Origin: Bacillus sp. UNC438CL73TsuS30
GTDB lineage: Bacteria > Bacillota > Bacilli > Bacillales > Cytobacillaceae
DNA length: 64,000 nt
NCBI RefSeq assembly: GCF_000482325.1
Contig: NZ_KI535299.1
Coordinates: forward strand, 49,326-113,325
Reading direction: 5' to 3'
This document shows positions 9,922-17,580 of the stretch, piece after piece. The translations under genes were made by a program, and so were the position numbers. The notes below the pieces were generated by a model that was given only the letters and a program-made list of their open reading frames with translations, ran no database searches and was not told the DNA's origin. Position 1 is the first letter of the stretch. Every line of letters starts with the position of its first letter.

Positions 9922-9970
9922 ATAATCCACCGTTTATGCTTGTCGGCTCAAGGGTGGATTATTTTTTTTT
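9922..9970 (+). terminator. Terminator of the antisense RNA
   Basis: A ten-base-pair stem (ATAATCCACC/GGTGGATTAT), a 21-nt loop and nine T on the plus strand. It overlaps the last codons of the toxin gene on the other strand. Confidence 0.8.
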
Positions 9971-10042
9971 GTTAAATGACAGCACGGTGACGATGAGACC
10001 TGCAAATGAAATTGCCAGCGTCAAAGCTTCATAAACTGTCAA
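9959..10042 (-). CDS. TxpA-type holin-like toxin peptide, 27 aa
   Basis: A tiny hydrophobic peptide starting TVYEALTLAI after the initiator and ending in three lysines, with one membrane-spanning segment. The N-terminal motif is that of the putative holin-like toxin family (Hol_Tox), which includes TxpA-type type I toxins. The start is TTG at 10042, nine bases after AAGGGGG; the ATG just upstream is in another frame and stops after six codons. It has its own promoter at 10113-10141 and overlaps a convergent antisense RNA. Membrane depolarisation or lysis is the family role. The identification is from motif plus locus architecture. Confidence 0.8.
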   Translation of the reverse strand: MTVYEALTLAISFAGLIVTVLSFNKKK

Positions 10043-10112
10043 ACGGCATCACCCCCTTTCGATAGGAGTGATCCGACCACCCTTGAGAGATCCTATTCTA
10101 TTGCATTTCTAA

Positions 10113-10141
10113 TTATAGCATAAATTTCCACATCGAACAAG
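10113..10141 (-). promoter_or_regulatory. Promoter of the holin-like toxin
   Basis: On the minus strand, TTGTTC and a perfect TATAAT are separated by 17 bp, about 70 bases before the toxin start codon. Confidence 0.75.
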
Positions 10142-10148
10142 CGTTCCC

Positions 10149-10340
10149 TTAAATATTATGTTGGGTACAATATTGGTCCACTAAATCCTCGATTTGATCT
10201 AGCTCCGGAAATTTTCCTGAAAACTGAAATTTAATTTCTTCGATGAAATGTTCGCGATTATATACATGGATGGCTCCATTTTGTGCGATAACGCTATATT
10301 CCGGTACAAAACGGTAACCGCTTCTTTCAATAGCCCCCAT
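10149..10340 (-). CDS. YbxH-like small protein
   Basis: A 63-residue soluble acidic protein beginning MGAIERSGYRF. It resembles Bacillus subtilis YbxH, an uncharacterised small conserved protein. Three ATG codons occur in a row. I choose the third (10340) because it lies seven bases after AAGGAG; starting at 10346 would add two Met. No function is known. It reads on the minus strand between ppdK and the toxin locus, apparently as a single-gene unit. Confidence 0.75.
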   Translation of the reverse strand: MGAIERSGYRFVPEYSVIAQNGAIHVYNREHFIEEIKFQFSGKFPELDQIEDLVDQYCTQHNI

Positions 10341-10442
10341 CATCATGCTCCTTTTTCCTTGTTTTGGTTAGTATTTGCAGATTTTTGGGGAATCATCCTT
10401 GTTTGTGAATACTTCGAGCAATGCCCCCCAATCACATAAACA

Positions 10443-10482
10443 AAAGAACGGCCCTCTAAAAAAGGAGCCGCCCCAAAACCAA
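10443..10482 (-). terminator. Probable terminator of ppdK
   Basis: On the minus strand, a GGCGGCTCCT...AGAGGGCCG imperfect stem lies just after the ppdK stop, followed by a short T-rich stretch. The pairing has mismatches. Confidence 0.5.
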
Positions 10483-10488
10483 CAAACC

Positions 10489-13155
10489 TTATGCTGTTGT
10501 ATAAACCTCTTCTTTATTTTCATGACGAATCGTCGCTTGTGCTGCTGCCAGACGAGCTAGCGGCACACGGTATGGTGAACAGCTGACATAATCCAAGCCG
10601 GTTTTATAGCAGAAATCAATCGAGCTCTTTTCACCGCCATGCTCCCCGCAAATACCAGTTTTTAAAGTAGGCTTCGTTTCACGGCCAAGCTTCACGCCCA
10701 TCTCAACCAACTTCCCTACGCCATCCTGATCAAGCACAGCAAACGGATTATCCGGAAGCACCTTATGCTCAATATATGCCTGCAAGAACTTTCCTTCCGC
10801 ATCATCACGGCTATAACCGAAAGTCGTTTGTGTTAGATCATTCGTACCAAACGAGAAGAAGTCAGCTTCCTCCGCAATCTGATCCGCCGTTAACGCAGCA
10901 CGCGGGATTTCAATCATCGTCCCAACTGTGTAATCAAACTGTTTACCCGTTTCCTCTTGAATACGAACTCCGGCATCAACCACCAATTGACGCATTTCCT
11001 TCAGTTCATTCACATGACCGACAAGAGGAATCATGATTTCAGGCTTAACTTCCATTCCCTTGTCAGCTAGCTTTGCCGCAGCATAGAAAATCGCTTTGGC
11101 CTGCATATCGTAAATTTCTGGAAAGATCATTCCCAAACGGCAGCCGCGGTGGCCGAGCATTGGGTTGAACTCATCCAATTGGCGAACCTTTTTAAGCAAT
11201 AATTCTTTTTCCTTTAATTCTGCAGAACCCGGATTTAAAATTTGCAGCTTTGTTACTTCGACTAACAGCTCCTCTTTATCCGGTAAGAATTCATGTAATG
11301 GCGGGTCTAGCAAACGAATCGTAACCGGATGCCCTTGCATCGCTTCAAAGATTCCTTCAAAATCGCCCTGCTGCATTGGCAATAACTCATCAAGAGCTTC
11401 CATCCGCTCAGCATAGTTCTCCGCTAAAATCATTTTTTGGACAATTGGAATTCGCTTTAAATCCATAAACATATGCTCAGTACGGCACAAACCAATTCCA
11501 CCTGCACCGAAATCAAACGCTTTTTGAGCGTCCTCCGGATTATCCGCATTGGCACGAACACCAATTTTGCGCTCTTGGTCCGCCCATGCTAACAATAATT
11601 GGAACTCATCTGATAATTCAGGATCGATCATTGGGATTTCACCAAGCATGATTTCACCTGTTGACCCGTCAATCGTAATCGTTTCACGGTATTTCACAAC
11701 CGTTTCTCCAACTGTAAATTGCTTCGCTTTCAAATCAATTTTCAATGGCTCACAGCCGCAAATACAAGCTTTTCCCATCCCTCTTGCAACAACAGCAGCA
11801 TGGCTTGTCATGCCGCCGCGGCTTGTTAAAATCGCCTGTGAAGCAACAATGCCGTGGATGTCATCCGGCGTCGTTTCCGGACGGACCAGAATGACCTTTT
11901 TACCCTCATTGCCTAGTTGTTCTGCTTCATCTGCGTCAAAGACAACCTGGCCAGTTGCCGCACCTGGTGAAGCCGGTAAGCCTTTCGCTAACAATGTACG
12001 CTGATATTTATCATCAATGCGGCGGTGTAGCAATTGATTTAGTTGATCTGGGTCCACTCGAAGCAACGCAGTCTTTTTATCAATAATACCTTCTGCCACC
12101 ATTTCAACAGCAATGCGGATCGCTGCCTGTGCGGTCCGTTTTCCATTACGAGTTTGCAAGATAAATAGTTTTCCACGCTCAACAGTGAATTCAATATCCT
12201 GCATTTCCTGATAATGCTGTTCCAAGCGTTTGCACGTTTCTGTGAATTGCTGGTAAACTTCCGGCATTTCATCCCTTAGTGTCGCTATTGGCTGCGGTGT
12301 ACGAATTCCGGCTACAACATCTTCGCCTTGTGCATTAATCAGGTATTCACCGTATAGAACATGCTCACCTGTCGAAGGATTTCGTGTGAACGCGACCCCT
12401 GTACCTGAGTCATTTCCCATATTACCGAACACCATGCTTTGAATATTTACAGCCGTTCCTAAGTGATCCGGGATTTTGTTTAAGCGGCGGTATACAATCG
12501 CACGCTGATTGTTCCAAGAATCGAACACGGCATTAATGGCTAAGAATAGCTGCTCTTTTGGATCCTGCGGAAACTCTTTTCTTGTATGCTTTTTGACGAT
12601 TGATTTATAACCGACAATCACTTCCTGCCAATCTTCTGCACTCATTTCAGGATCAGAACTATAGCCTTTATGCTCACGAACTTCTTCTAAAAATTGTTCG
12701 AAAAAATACGTATCGATATCTAACACAACATTGCTGAACATTTGGATAAAACGGCGGTAGGAATCATATGCAAAGCGAGGATTGTTTGTTAACTTTGCCA
12801 TTCCCACAACGGTTTCATCATTCATCCCAAGGTTTAAAACCGTATCCATCATTCCCGGCATCGAAAAAACAGACCCGGAACGTACAGAAACTAACAATGG
12901 ATTTTGTGCGTCACCCAATTTTTTACCCATTTTTTCTTCCAATCGGCTAAGAGCTTCTAAGCTTTGAGCCTCTACTAAAGCAGGAATTTTTTTGCCAGAA
13001 TCATAGTATGCGTTACATGCCTGTGTAGAAATCGTAAATCCATAAGGTACAGGAAGGCCAATCCGCGTCATTTCCGCTAGGTTTGCGCCCTTACCTCCAA
13101 GCAATTCTTTCTTATCGCCATTTCCCTCATGAAAAAGGTATACGTATTTTTCCAT
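10489..13155 (-). CDS. ppdK: Pyruvate, phosphate dikinase
   Basis: This 888-residue enzyme interconverts pyruvate, ATP and phosphate with phosphoenolpyruvate, AMP and diphosphate. The N-terminal ATP-grasp domain begins with the GGKGANLAEM signature. The central swivelling domain carries the catalytic His in GGMTSHAAVVARG (about residue 450). The C-terminal PEP/pyruvate barrel holds the catalytic Cys in GICGEHGG (about residue 838). The length is typical. The ATG lies three bases after the yqfL stop, with AGAGGAGC inside the end of yqfL, so translation is probably coupled. Position after ccpN and yqfL points to PEP synthesis during gluconeogenic growth. Confidence 0.96.
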   Translation of the reverse strand: MEKYVYLFHEGNGDKKELLGGKGANLAEMTRIGLPVPYGFTISTQACNAYYDSGKKIPALVEAQSLEALSRLEEKMGKKLGDAQNPLLVSVRSGSVFSMPGMMDTVLNLGMNDETVVGMAKLTNNPRFAYDSYRRFIQMFSNVVLDIDTYFFEQFLEEVREHKGYSSDPEMSAEDWQEVIVGYKSIVKKHTRKEFPQDPKEQLFLAINAVFDSWNNQRAIVYRRLNKIPDHLGTAVNIQSMVFGNMGNDSGTGVAFTRNPSTGEHVLYGEYLINAQGEDVVAGIRTPQPIATLRDEMPEVYQQFTETCKRLEQHYQEMQDIEFTVERGKLFILQTRNGKRTAQAAIRIAVEMVAEGIIDKKTALLRVDPDQLNQLLHRRIDDKYQRTLLAKGLPASPGAATGQVVFDADEAEQLGNEGKKVILVRPETTPDDIHGIVASQAILTSRGGMTSHAAVVARGMGKACICGCEPLKIDLKAKQFTVGETVVKYRETITIDGSTGEIMLGEIPMIDPELSDEFQLLLAWADQERKIGVRANADNPEDAQKAFDFGAGGIGLCRTEHMFMDLKRIPIVQKMILAENYAERMEALDELLPMQQGDFEGIFEAMQGHPVTIRLLDPPLHEFLPDKEELLVEVTKLQILNPGSAELKEKELLLKKVRQLDEFNPMLGHRGCRLGMIFPEIYDMQAKAIFYAAAKLADKGMEVKPEIMIPLVGHVNELKEMRQLVVDAGVRIQEETGKQFDYTVGTMIEIPRAALTADQIAEEADFFSFGTNDLTQTTFGYSRDDAEGKFLQAYIEHKVLPDNPFAVLDQDGVGKLVEMGVKLGRETKPTLKTGICGEHGGEKSSIDFCYKTGLDYVSCSPYRVPLARLAAAQATIRHENKEEVYTTA

Positions 13156-13158
13156 TGA

Positions 13159-13995
13159 TTAAAAGCTCCTCTCTTTTTTTAAAATATCTAAAATGAGACC
13201 GGCTGTTTCCTCAATTGCTTTATTGGAAACATTAATAATCGGGCAGCCAACACGTTTCATAATTTTTTCTGCATGTTCTAGTTCGTCCAATATTCGTTCA
13301 AAGCTCGCGTAGCTTGCCTTCGAACCAAGTCCTAGTGCTTTTAAGCGTTCTTTCCGGATTTCATTTAATTTATCCGGAGAAATGATTAAGCCAATACAAT
13401 TTCGGCGCGGTATTTCGAATAATTCATCCGGCGGCGGAACTTCTGGAACCAATGGAACATTCGCTACTTTAAAGCGTTTATGAGCTAAATACATGGAAAG
13501 TGGTGTCTTGGATGTTCTTGATACGCCTATTAACACGATATCTGCCTTAGTAATTCCCCTTGGGTCACGTCCATCATCATATTTAACCGCAAACTCGATG
13601 GCCTCAATTTTCCGGAAATACTCCTCGTCCAGCTTTCTCATCATGCCAGGCTGGTGATGCGGGGTTTTATTAAATCTTGTTGTAAAGGCATTCATTAAAG
13701 GATTTAATAAGTCAACTGCATAAATCCCCTCTTCTGCAGACCGCTGATCCAAATAATCCTTTAAGGTTGGAACAACGATGGTATAAGCGATAATCGAATG
13801 GCCCTCTTTTGCCAATGAAATAACATCTTCAATATCTTCAAAATCCTCCACATAGGAATTGCGGCGGATTTCCACATGGCCCCCATTAAATTGAGTAGCC
13901 ACGGCTTTTACCACAAGCTCAGCCGTTTCCCCAACTGAGTCTGATACAACATAGACCACTTCTTTTTGATCCAAAATTCCTGCCACTCTCCTCAA
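13159..13995 (-). CDS. yqfL: PPDK regulatory protein (bifunctional kinase/phosphorylase, YqfL)
   Basis: A 278-codon member of the PDRP/DUF299 family, which phosphorylates and dephosphorylates the central-domain region of PPDK to switch it off and on. Visible marks are VVSDSVGETAE near the N-terminus and the P-loop-like GVSRTSKTPLS at about residues 156-166. The start is uncertain: TTG at 13995 overlaps the ccpN stop, and GTG at 13986 or a later TTG are alternatives. The next gene, ppdK, is its expected substrate. In B. subtilis, YqfL is also reported to modulate CcpN, the product of the upstream gene. Confidence 0.92.
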   Translation of the reverse strand: MRRVAGILDQKEVVYVVSDSVGETAELVVKAVATQFNGGHVEIRRNSYVEDFEDIEDVISLAKEGHSIIAYTIVVPTLKDYLDQRSAEEGIYAVDLLNPLMNAFTTRFNKTPHHQPGMMRKLDEEYFRKIEAIEFAVKYDDGRDPRGITKADIVLIGVSRTSKTPLSMYLAHKRFKVANVPLVPEVPPPDELFEIPRRNCIGLIISPDKLNEIRKERLKALGLGSKASYASFERILDELEHAEKIMKRVGCPIINVSNKAIEETAGLILDILKKERSF

Positions 13996-14624
13996 CCAAG
14001 TTTTTGATCCATTATTTCAAGGTATGCACGTGTAATCGTTGTCTTGGTAATCCGACCTACAAGTAAATATGTATGGTCATCCACTTCCTTCACAACGGGT
14101 AGGGAATCAATATGATTATTAATCATCTTTTTTGCTGCTTCGAGCAAGGTTTCTTCTGGGCGAATGGTAACGATGTTCGGCATCCGTGTCATGATGACAC
14201 TAACAGGGAGCTCATTGAGGTTTTGATTACCGATCGCAGTTCGAAGCAAATCCTTCCGGGAAATGACCCCTGCTAGGTTTCCTTCCTCATCAACTGCATA
14301 AAGTGTGCCGACATCCTCTAAAAAAAGTTGAACAATTGCGTCATAAACTGAGGTGGATTTTTCTACAACAATTGGGTGGGCTTTAAAATCACTTACTTTT
14401 TGATGTAAAAACTTTTCTGCATGCTGTTTAACTTCTAATTCCTGATTATAAAAATATCCAACCCTGGGTCTTGCATCCAAATTGCCGGACATTGTTAAAA
14501 TAGCCAGGTCAGGTCTTAGAGCCGCCCTTGTTAACGATAGTTTTTCGGCAATTTCCTTCCCGGTGATCGGCCCGCTTGCTTTTACAATTTGTAAGATTTC
14601 ATCCTGCCGCTTTGTTAGTTTAAT
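13992..14624 (-). CDS. ccpN: Transcriptional repressor CcpN (HTH plus two CBS domains)
   Basis: CcpN represses gluconeogenic genes (gapB, pckA in B. subtilis) when glycolysis runs. The C-terminal part carries two CBS domains and the N-terminal 45 residues form the expected winged helix (KRQDEILQIVK...LTRAALRPDLAI). An ATG exists at 14492, but starting there would remove the whole DNA-binding domain. The open frame upstream contains no ATG, GTG or TTG; the first codon correctly placed after AGGAGG (nine bases) is ATT at 14624. Starting there gives 210 residues, about the length of B. subtilis CcpN. The gene overlaps yqfL. Confidence 0.88.
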   Translation of the reverse strand: MKLTKRQDEILQIVKASGPITGKEIAEKLSLTRAALRPDLAILTMSGNLDARPRVGYFYNQELEVKQHAEKFLHQKVSDFKAHPIVVEKSTSVYDAIVQLFLEDVGTLYAVDEEGNLAGVISRKDLLRTAIGNQNLNELPVSVIMTRMPNIVTIRPEETLLEAAKKMINNHIDSLPVVKEVDDHTYLLVGRITKTTITRAYLEIMDQKLG

Positions 14625-14781
14625 AACTTCCGCCCTCCTCTCAAAAAATAGGTCCTAATCTGACGGAGTTTTTTAAATGTGTTATACTTATTTACATATA
14701 GTATATTACATTTAGCCAAAATGCGAAACATTTATTTATACTATTTTCGACAATTTTCAAAACTATTAAAAGTTTCCCTCT

Positions 14782-14809
14782 AAAAAGGCTCCCTCAAGGA
14801 GGTGAGCCT
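14782..14809 (-). terminator. Terminator of the Fpg/Nei glycosylase gene
   Basis: AGGCTC and GGAGCCT pair, with TTTTTA following on the minus strand. The hairpin begins right at the stop codon. Confidence 0.75.
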
Positions 14810-15618
14810 CATTTTTGACAAACAGGACAATAAAAGGATTTCCTTGATGCAATGGTTGTTTTTTTAATCGGTGTTTGGCAGCGAAAGCAAGGCTGATTTT
14901 CACGATCATACACCTTGCAAAGCTGGTTATAGCTCCCTGTCTTTGTATCTCCAATAAAAAATGGATTTTCTAAATATCCCCCATGATTAAGGGCATCGGT
15001 TAGTACATTTTTCATCGAATCAAACAAATGGCTTTTCTTTTCATCCCGTATCTCTTGGATTTCCCTAGTTGGCAATATTCCGGAATGATAGCAGATTTCA
15101 TCTGAATAGCAATTCCCAATCCCAGCAATAAATCCTTGGTCAAGCAGCTTCGCCTTAATTTTCCCACGCTTATGATCCATTAATTTCAAAAACGCTTCTA
15201 AAGTAAAGCTGCTTTCCAGTGGTTCCGGGCCTAAATCAGATAACTCTTGCTGCACGGCTTTTTCACTATATAAATGTAAGTAGCCAAGCCGTAAGCCGAT
15301 GAAATATAAATGCTGATTCCCAAAGGATAAGCGAATTTGAATTGTCCGTTTCGGTTTTTCTTCCTCTGTCCCGTAAAACATCCAGCCGCCAAGCATTAAA
15401 TGCAATAACAGGACTTGTCCATTTTGAAAATGGAAAAGCAAATGCTTGGCTCTCCTGTCAACGGTCGTAACCTTCTGGTGAAGAACGCTGTTTATAAAAA
15501 GCTCCGGTTTTACATTAATTGATTTTTCACGGTTAATTTGCACATCTGTAATGACGTGGTCAGCAATCCGTTGATTTAATAATCTTCGGTAATTCTCCAT
15601 TTCGGGAAGTTCAGGCAT
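14809..15618 (-). CDS. Fpg/Nei family DNA glycosylase
   Basis: A 269-residue base-excision repair enzyme of the formamidopyrimidine-DNA glycosylase/endonuclease VIII family. It begins MPELPEME, where Pro2 and Glu3 are the catalytic residues, and has RRAKHLLF near residue 60 with the conserved lysine. It ends in a four-cysteine zinc finger (CFRC...CPVC). The start at 15618 puts Pro at position 2 and follows TTGGAGGG at good spacing; starting five codons earlier would bury the catalytic proline. It is not beside polA, so it may be a paralogue of the housekeeping MutM; which lesions it prefers cannot be told from the sequence. Confidence 0.88.
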   Translation of the reverse strand: MPELPEMENYRRLLNQRIADHVITDVQINREKSINVKPELFINSVLHQKVTTVDRRAKHLLFHFQNGQVLLLHLMLGGWMFYGTEEEKPKRTIQIRLSFGNQHLYFIGLRLGYLHLYSEKAVQQELSDLGPEPLESSFTLEAFLKLMDHKRGKIKAKLLDQGFIAGIGNCYSDEICYHSGILPTREIQEIRDEKKSHLFDSMKNVLTDALNHGGYLENPFFIGDTKTGSYNQLCKVYDRENQPCFRCQTPIKKTTIASRKSFYCPVCQK

Positions 15619-15684
15619 TTTGATTCCCTCCAATATTTTTCCTTTACTGAATATCTTTTCCTAAACTCCTAAAAAAATGAACGC

Positions 15685-15716
15685 AAAAAAACCGGACATT
15701 GAATTGGTCCGGTTTT
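15685..15716 (-). terminator. Terminator of the LysP-like permease
   Basis: An AACCGGAC/GTCCGGTT stem with eight-base loop, followed on the minus strand by seven T. Confidence 0.85.
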
Positions 15717-15723
15717 CTCCATT

Positions 15724-17202
15724 TTATACATGTTCTTCTTCAAATGAACATTCTTTAAGCGGGATTACTTTCGTTTTATGGACAATTTTATATCCAAGCC
15801 AAACAATTAAAAAGATTGGCAATCCAATATAGGATACGGCTGCACCGTACCAATCAATTTTATCGGCCGTAAATGCTTGATAGTTTTGGCCAAGAATAAT
15901 CACGACACACATTGCTAATGCAAGCAGCGGACCTAACGGGAACCACTTTGCTTTGTATTTAAGTTGATTCAAGTCTCTTCCCTGTGCATTATAGGCTTTT
16001 CTAAATCGGTAGTGGCTTATGGCAATACCTAACCAAGCAATAAAACCGGTTAATCCTGAAGCATTTAATAACCAAGTATACACTTGATCCCCAAAGATAG
16101 AAGTTAAAAACGCTAATGCTCCAACAATGGTCGTTAAAACAAGGGCATTCATTGGAATACCACGCTTGTTTACATTTTGCAAAAATTTAGGTGCCTGTCC
16201 ATCCTTTGCCATCGACCAAAGCATCCGTGTCGCTGCATATAATCCTGAAGATCCACACGATAAAACGGACGTTAATATAACAGCATTCATGACAGAAGCA
16301 GTAAAGGCAATCCCTGCTTTTTCAAATACGAGGGTAAACGGACTCACCGCAATGCTATCAACGTCTCCGCCTAATAGCTGAGGGCTTGTAAATGGAATGA
16401 CGAGACCAATAACGGCAATGGCGCCAATATAGAATAATAAAATACGCCAAAATACTTGTCGGATAGCTTTTGGTACGTTTTTACCAGGATTTTCACTTTC
16501 CCCAGCAGCAATCCCGACTAGTTCCGTTCCTTGGAACGAGAACCCGGCGATGAAGAAGATACTTAATATTGACATAAATCCGCCGTGTACAGGAGCATCT
16601 CCAATTGTAAAGTTCTTAAAGCCGAGAGATTCACCGCCAAAAATACCGAAAATCGTCAAAATCCCTACTCCAATAAAAACAATAATGGTAATAACTTTAA
16701 TTAGTGCGAACCAATATTCTGACTCCCCGTAGCTTTTAACGGATAAAGCATTTAATAAAAACATAAGTCCTAAAAACAGTACGCTCCACACGATGCTTGG
16801 AACATCCGGAAGCCAAAATTTCATAATAATAGCCGATGCCGCAATTTCAACCGCCACAGTTACTGCCCAGTTAAACCAATAATTCCACCCTAATGCAAAT
16901 CCAAGTGCTGGATCTACAAACCGGCCGGCATAGGTTGCGAAGGATCCGGATACCGGCATATGGGTAGCCATTTCCCCCAGGCTTGTCATTAAAAAATAGA
17001 CCATAATTCCAATTAATCCATATGCCAGCAGCGCACCACCTGGTCCAGCCGTATGGATGGAGGCTCCCGTAGCTAAAAAGAGACCTGTTCCGATTGATCC
17101 GCCAATCGCAATCATCGTCATATGACGCGCCTTTAAATTACGTTTAATGGTGATTTCTCCACTATTATGAATTTCCTCTTTTACCTCTTCAACAACTGCC
17201 AT
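15724..17202 (-). CDS. lysP: LysP-like amino acid permease
   Basis: A 492-residue APC-superfamily transporter with about 12 membrane segments. The N-terminal region (KARHMTMIAIGGSIGTGLF) and the stretch PVSGSFATYAGRFVDPALGF are very close to the lysine-specific permease LysP of E. coli, so lysine:proton uptake is the likely role. Substrate is inferred from this similarity. The ATG follows AAGGCGGGAAG. A long leader with its own attenuator precedes it (17313-17491), which suggests control by RNA structure. Confidence 0.83.
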   Translation of the reverse strand: MAVVEEVKEEIHNSGEITIKRNLKARHMTMIAIGGSIGTGLFLATGASIHTAGPGGALLAYGLIGIMVYFLMTSLGEMATHMPVSGSFATYAGRFVDPALGFALGWNYWFNWAVTVAVEIAASAIIMKFWLPDVPSIVWSVLFLGLMFLLNALSVKSYGESEYWFALIKVITIIVFIGVGILTIFGIFGGESLGFKNFTIGDAPVHGGFMSILSIFFIAGFSFQGTELVGIAAGESENPGKNVPKAIRQVFWRILLFYIGAIAVIGLVIPFTSPQLLGGDVDSIAVSPFTLVFEKAGIAFTASVMNAVILTSVLSCGSSGLYAATRMLWSMAKDGQAPKFLQNVNKRGIPMNALVLTTIVGALAFLTSIFGDQVYTWLLNASGLTGFIAWLGIAISHYRFRKAYNAQGRDLNQLKYKAKWFPLGPLLALAMCVVIILGQNYQAFTADKIDWYGAAVSYIGLPIFLIVWLGYKIVHKTKVIPLKECSFEEEHV

Positions 17203-17312
17203 CCACTTCCCGCCTTTACTATTGAAATATAAGATTAATATTTTTCACCTTTTCTCCCATTATTTTCCCCTCTTGATCCCTTCCCTTCTATTTTTTTAAA
17301 TTGTTTTGGTTA

Positions 17313-17396
17313 TAAAAAAAACCAGACAAGACATCTATCTTCAATAAAGAGGTTCGACTTACGAATATTCCTTACGAAGTGCCCAATGTCTGTCTG
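17313..17396 (-). terminator. Attenuator/terminator in the lysP leader
   Basis: Arms at 17323-17334 and 17386-17396 pair over 11 bases with one bulge, enclosing a ~50-nt loop. Eight T follow on the minus strand. It lies between the lysP promoter and start codon, so it must be read through for expression. Confidence 0.75.
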
Positions 17397-17493
17397 ATTT
17401 TAATTACGATTATGTGTATAGGGACAACTCTTTTTAACTTTATGTAATCGCTTACTTAATTAGCGACAGTTTAACGAAATTCCACTGTCCTCA
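17397..17493 (-). promoter_or_regulatory. Structured 5' leader of lysP, possible riboswitch of unknown class
   Basis: Soon after the predicted transcription start, AGGACA (near 17486-17491) can pair with TGTCCCT (17420-17426). This encloses further hairpins, for example TCGCT/AGCGA. A closed multi-stem domain followed by an intrinsic terminator is riboswitch-like. I could not match it to lysine (L-box), T-box or another consensus I know. Confidence 0.5.
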
Positions 17494-17499
17494 TTCATT

Positions 17500-17528
17500 A
17501 TTATATGGACTGAAAAATATCATGTCAA
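17500..17528 (-). promoter_or_regulatory. Sigma-A promoter of lysP
   Basis: On the minus strand, a perfect TTGACA and a perfect TATAAT are separated by exactly 17 bp, about 300 bases before the lysP start codon. Confidence 0.9.
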
Positions 17529-17580
17529 GACAACTATTATTAATTTTCAAAAAAATAAATATATTGAAAATACGATTTGA

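Larger units (their letters stand above)
9827..9970 (+). ncRNA. Putative RatA-like antisense antitoxin RNA
   Basis: A TATAAT (9814-9819) with a weak -35 would start a ~145-nt RNA on the plus strand. It ends at a strong terminator: arms ATAATCCACC (9922-9931) and GGTGGATTAT (9953-9962) followed by nine T. No sensible reading frame is present. It runs convergently over the 3' part of the holin-like toxin message, the same geometry as txpA/RatA in Bacillus subtilis. The exact 5' end is an estimate. Confidence 0.65.

Noticed and set aside
17313..17528. Lysine riboswitch or T-box before lysP
   Set aside because: I could not find the L-box or T-box consensus blocks, so it is reported as an unassigned leader.
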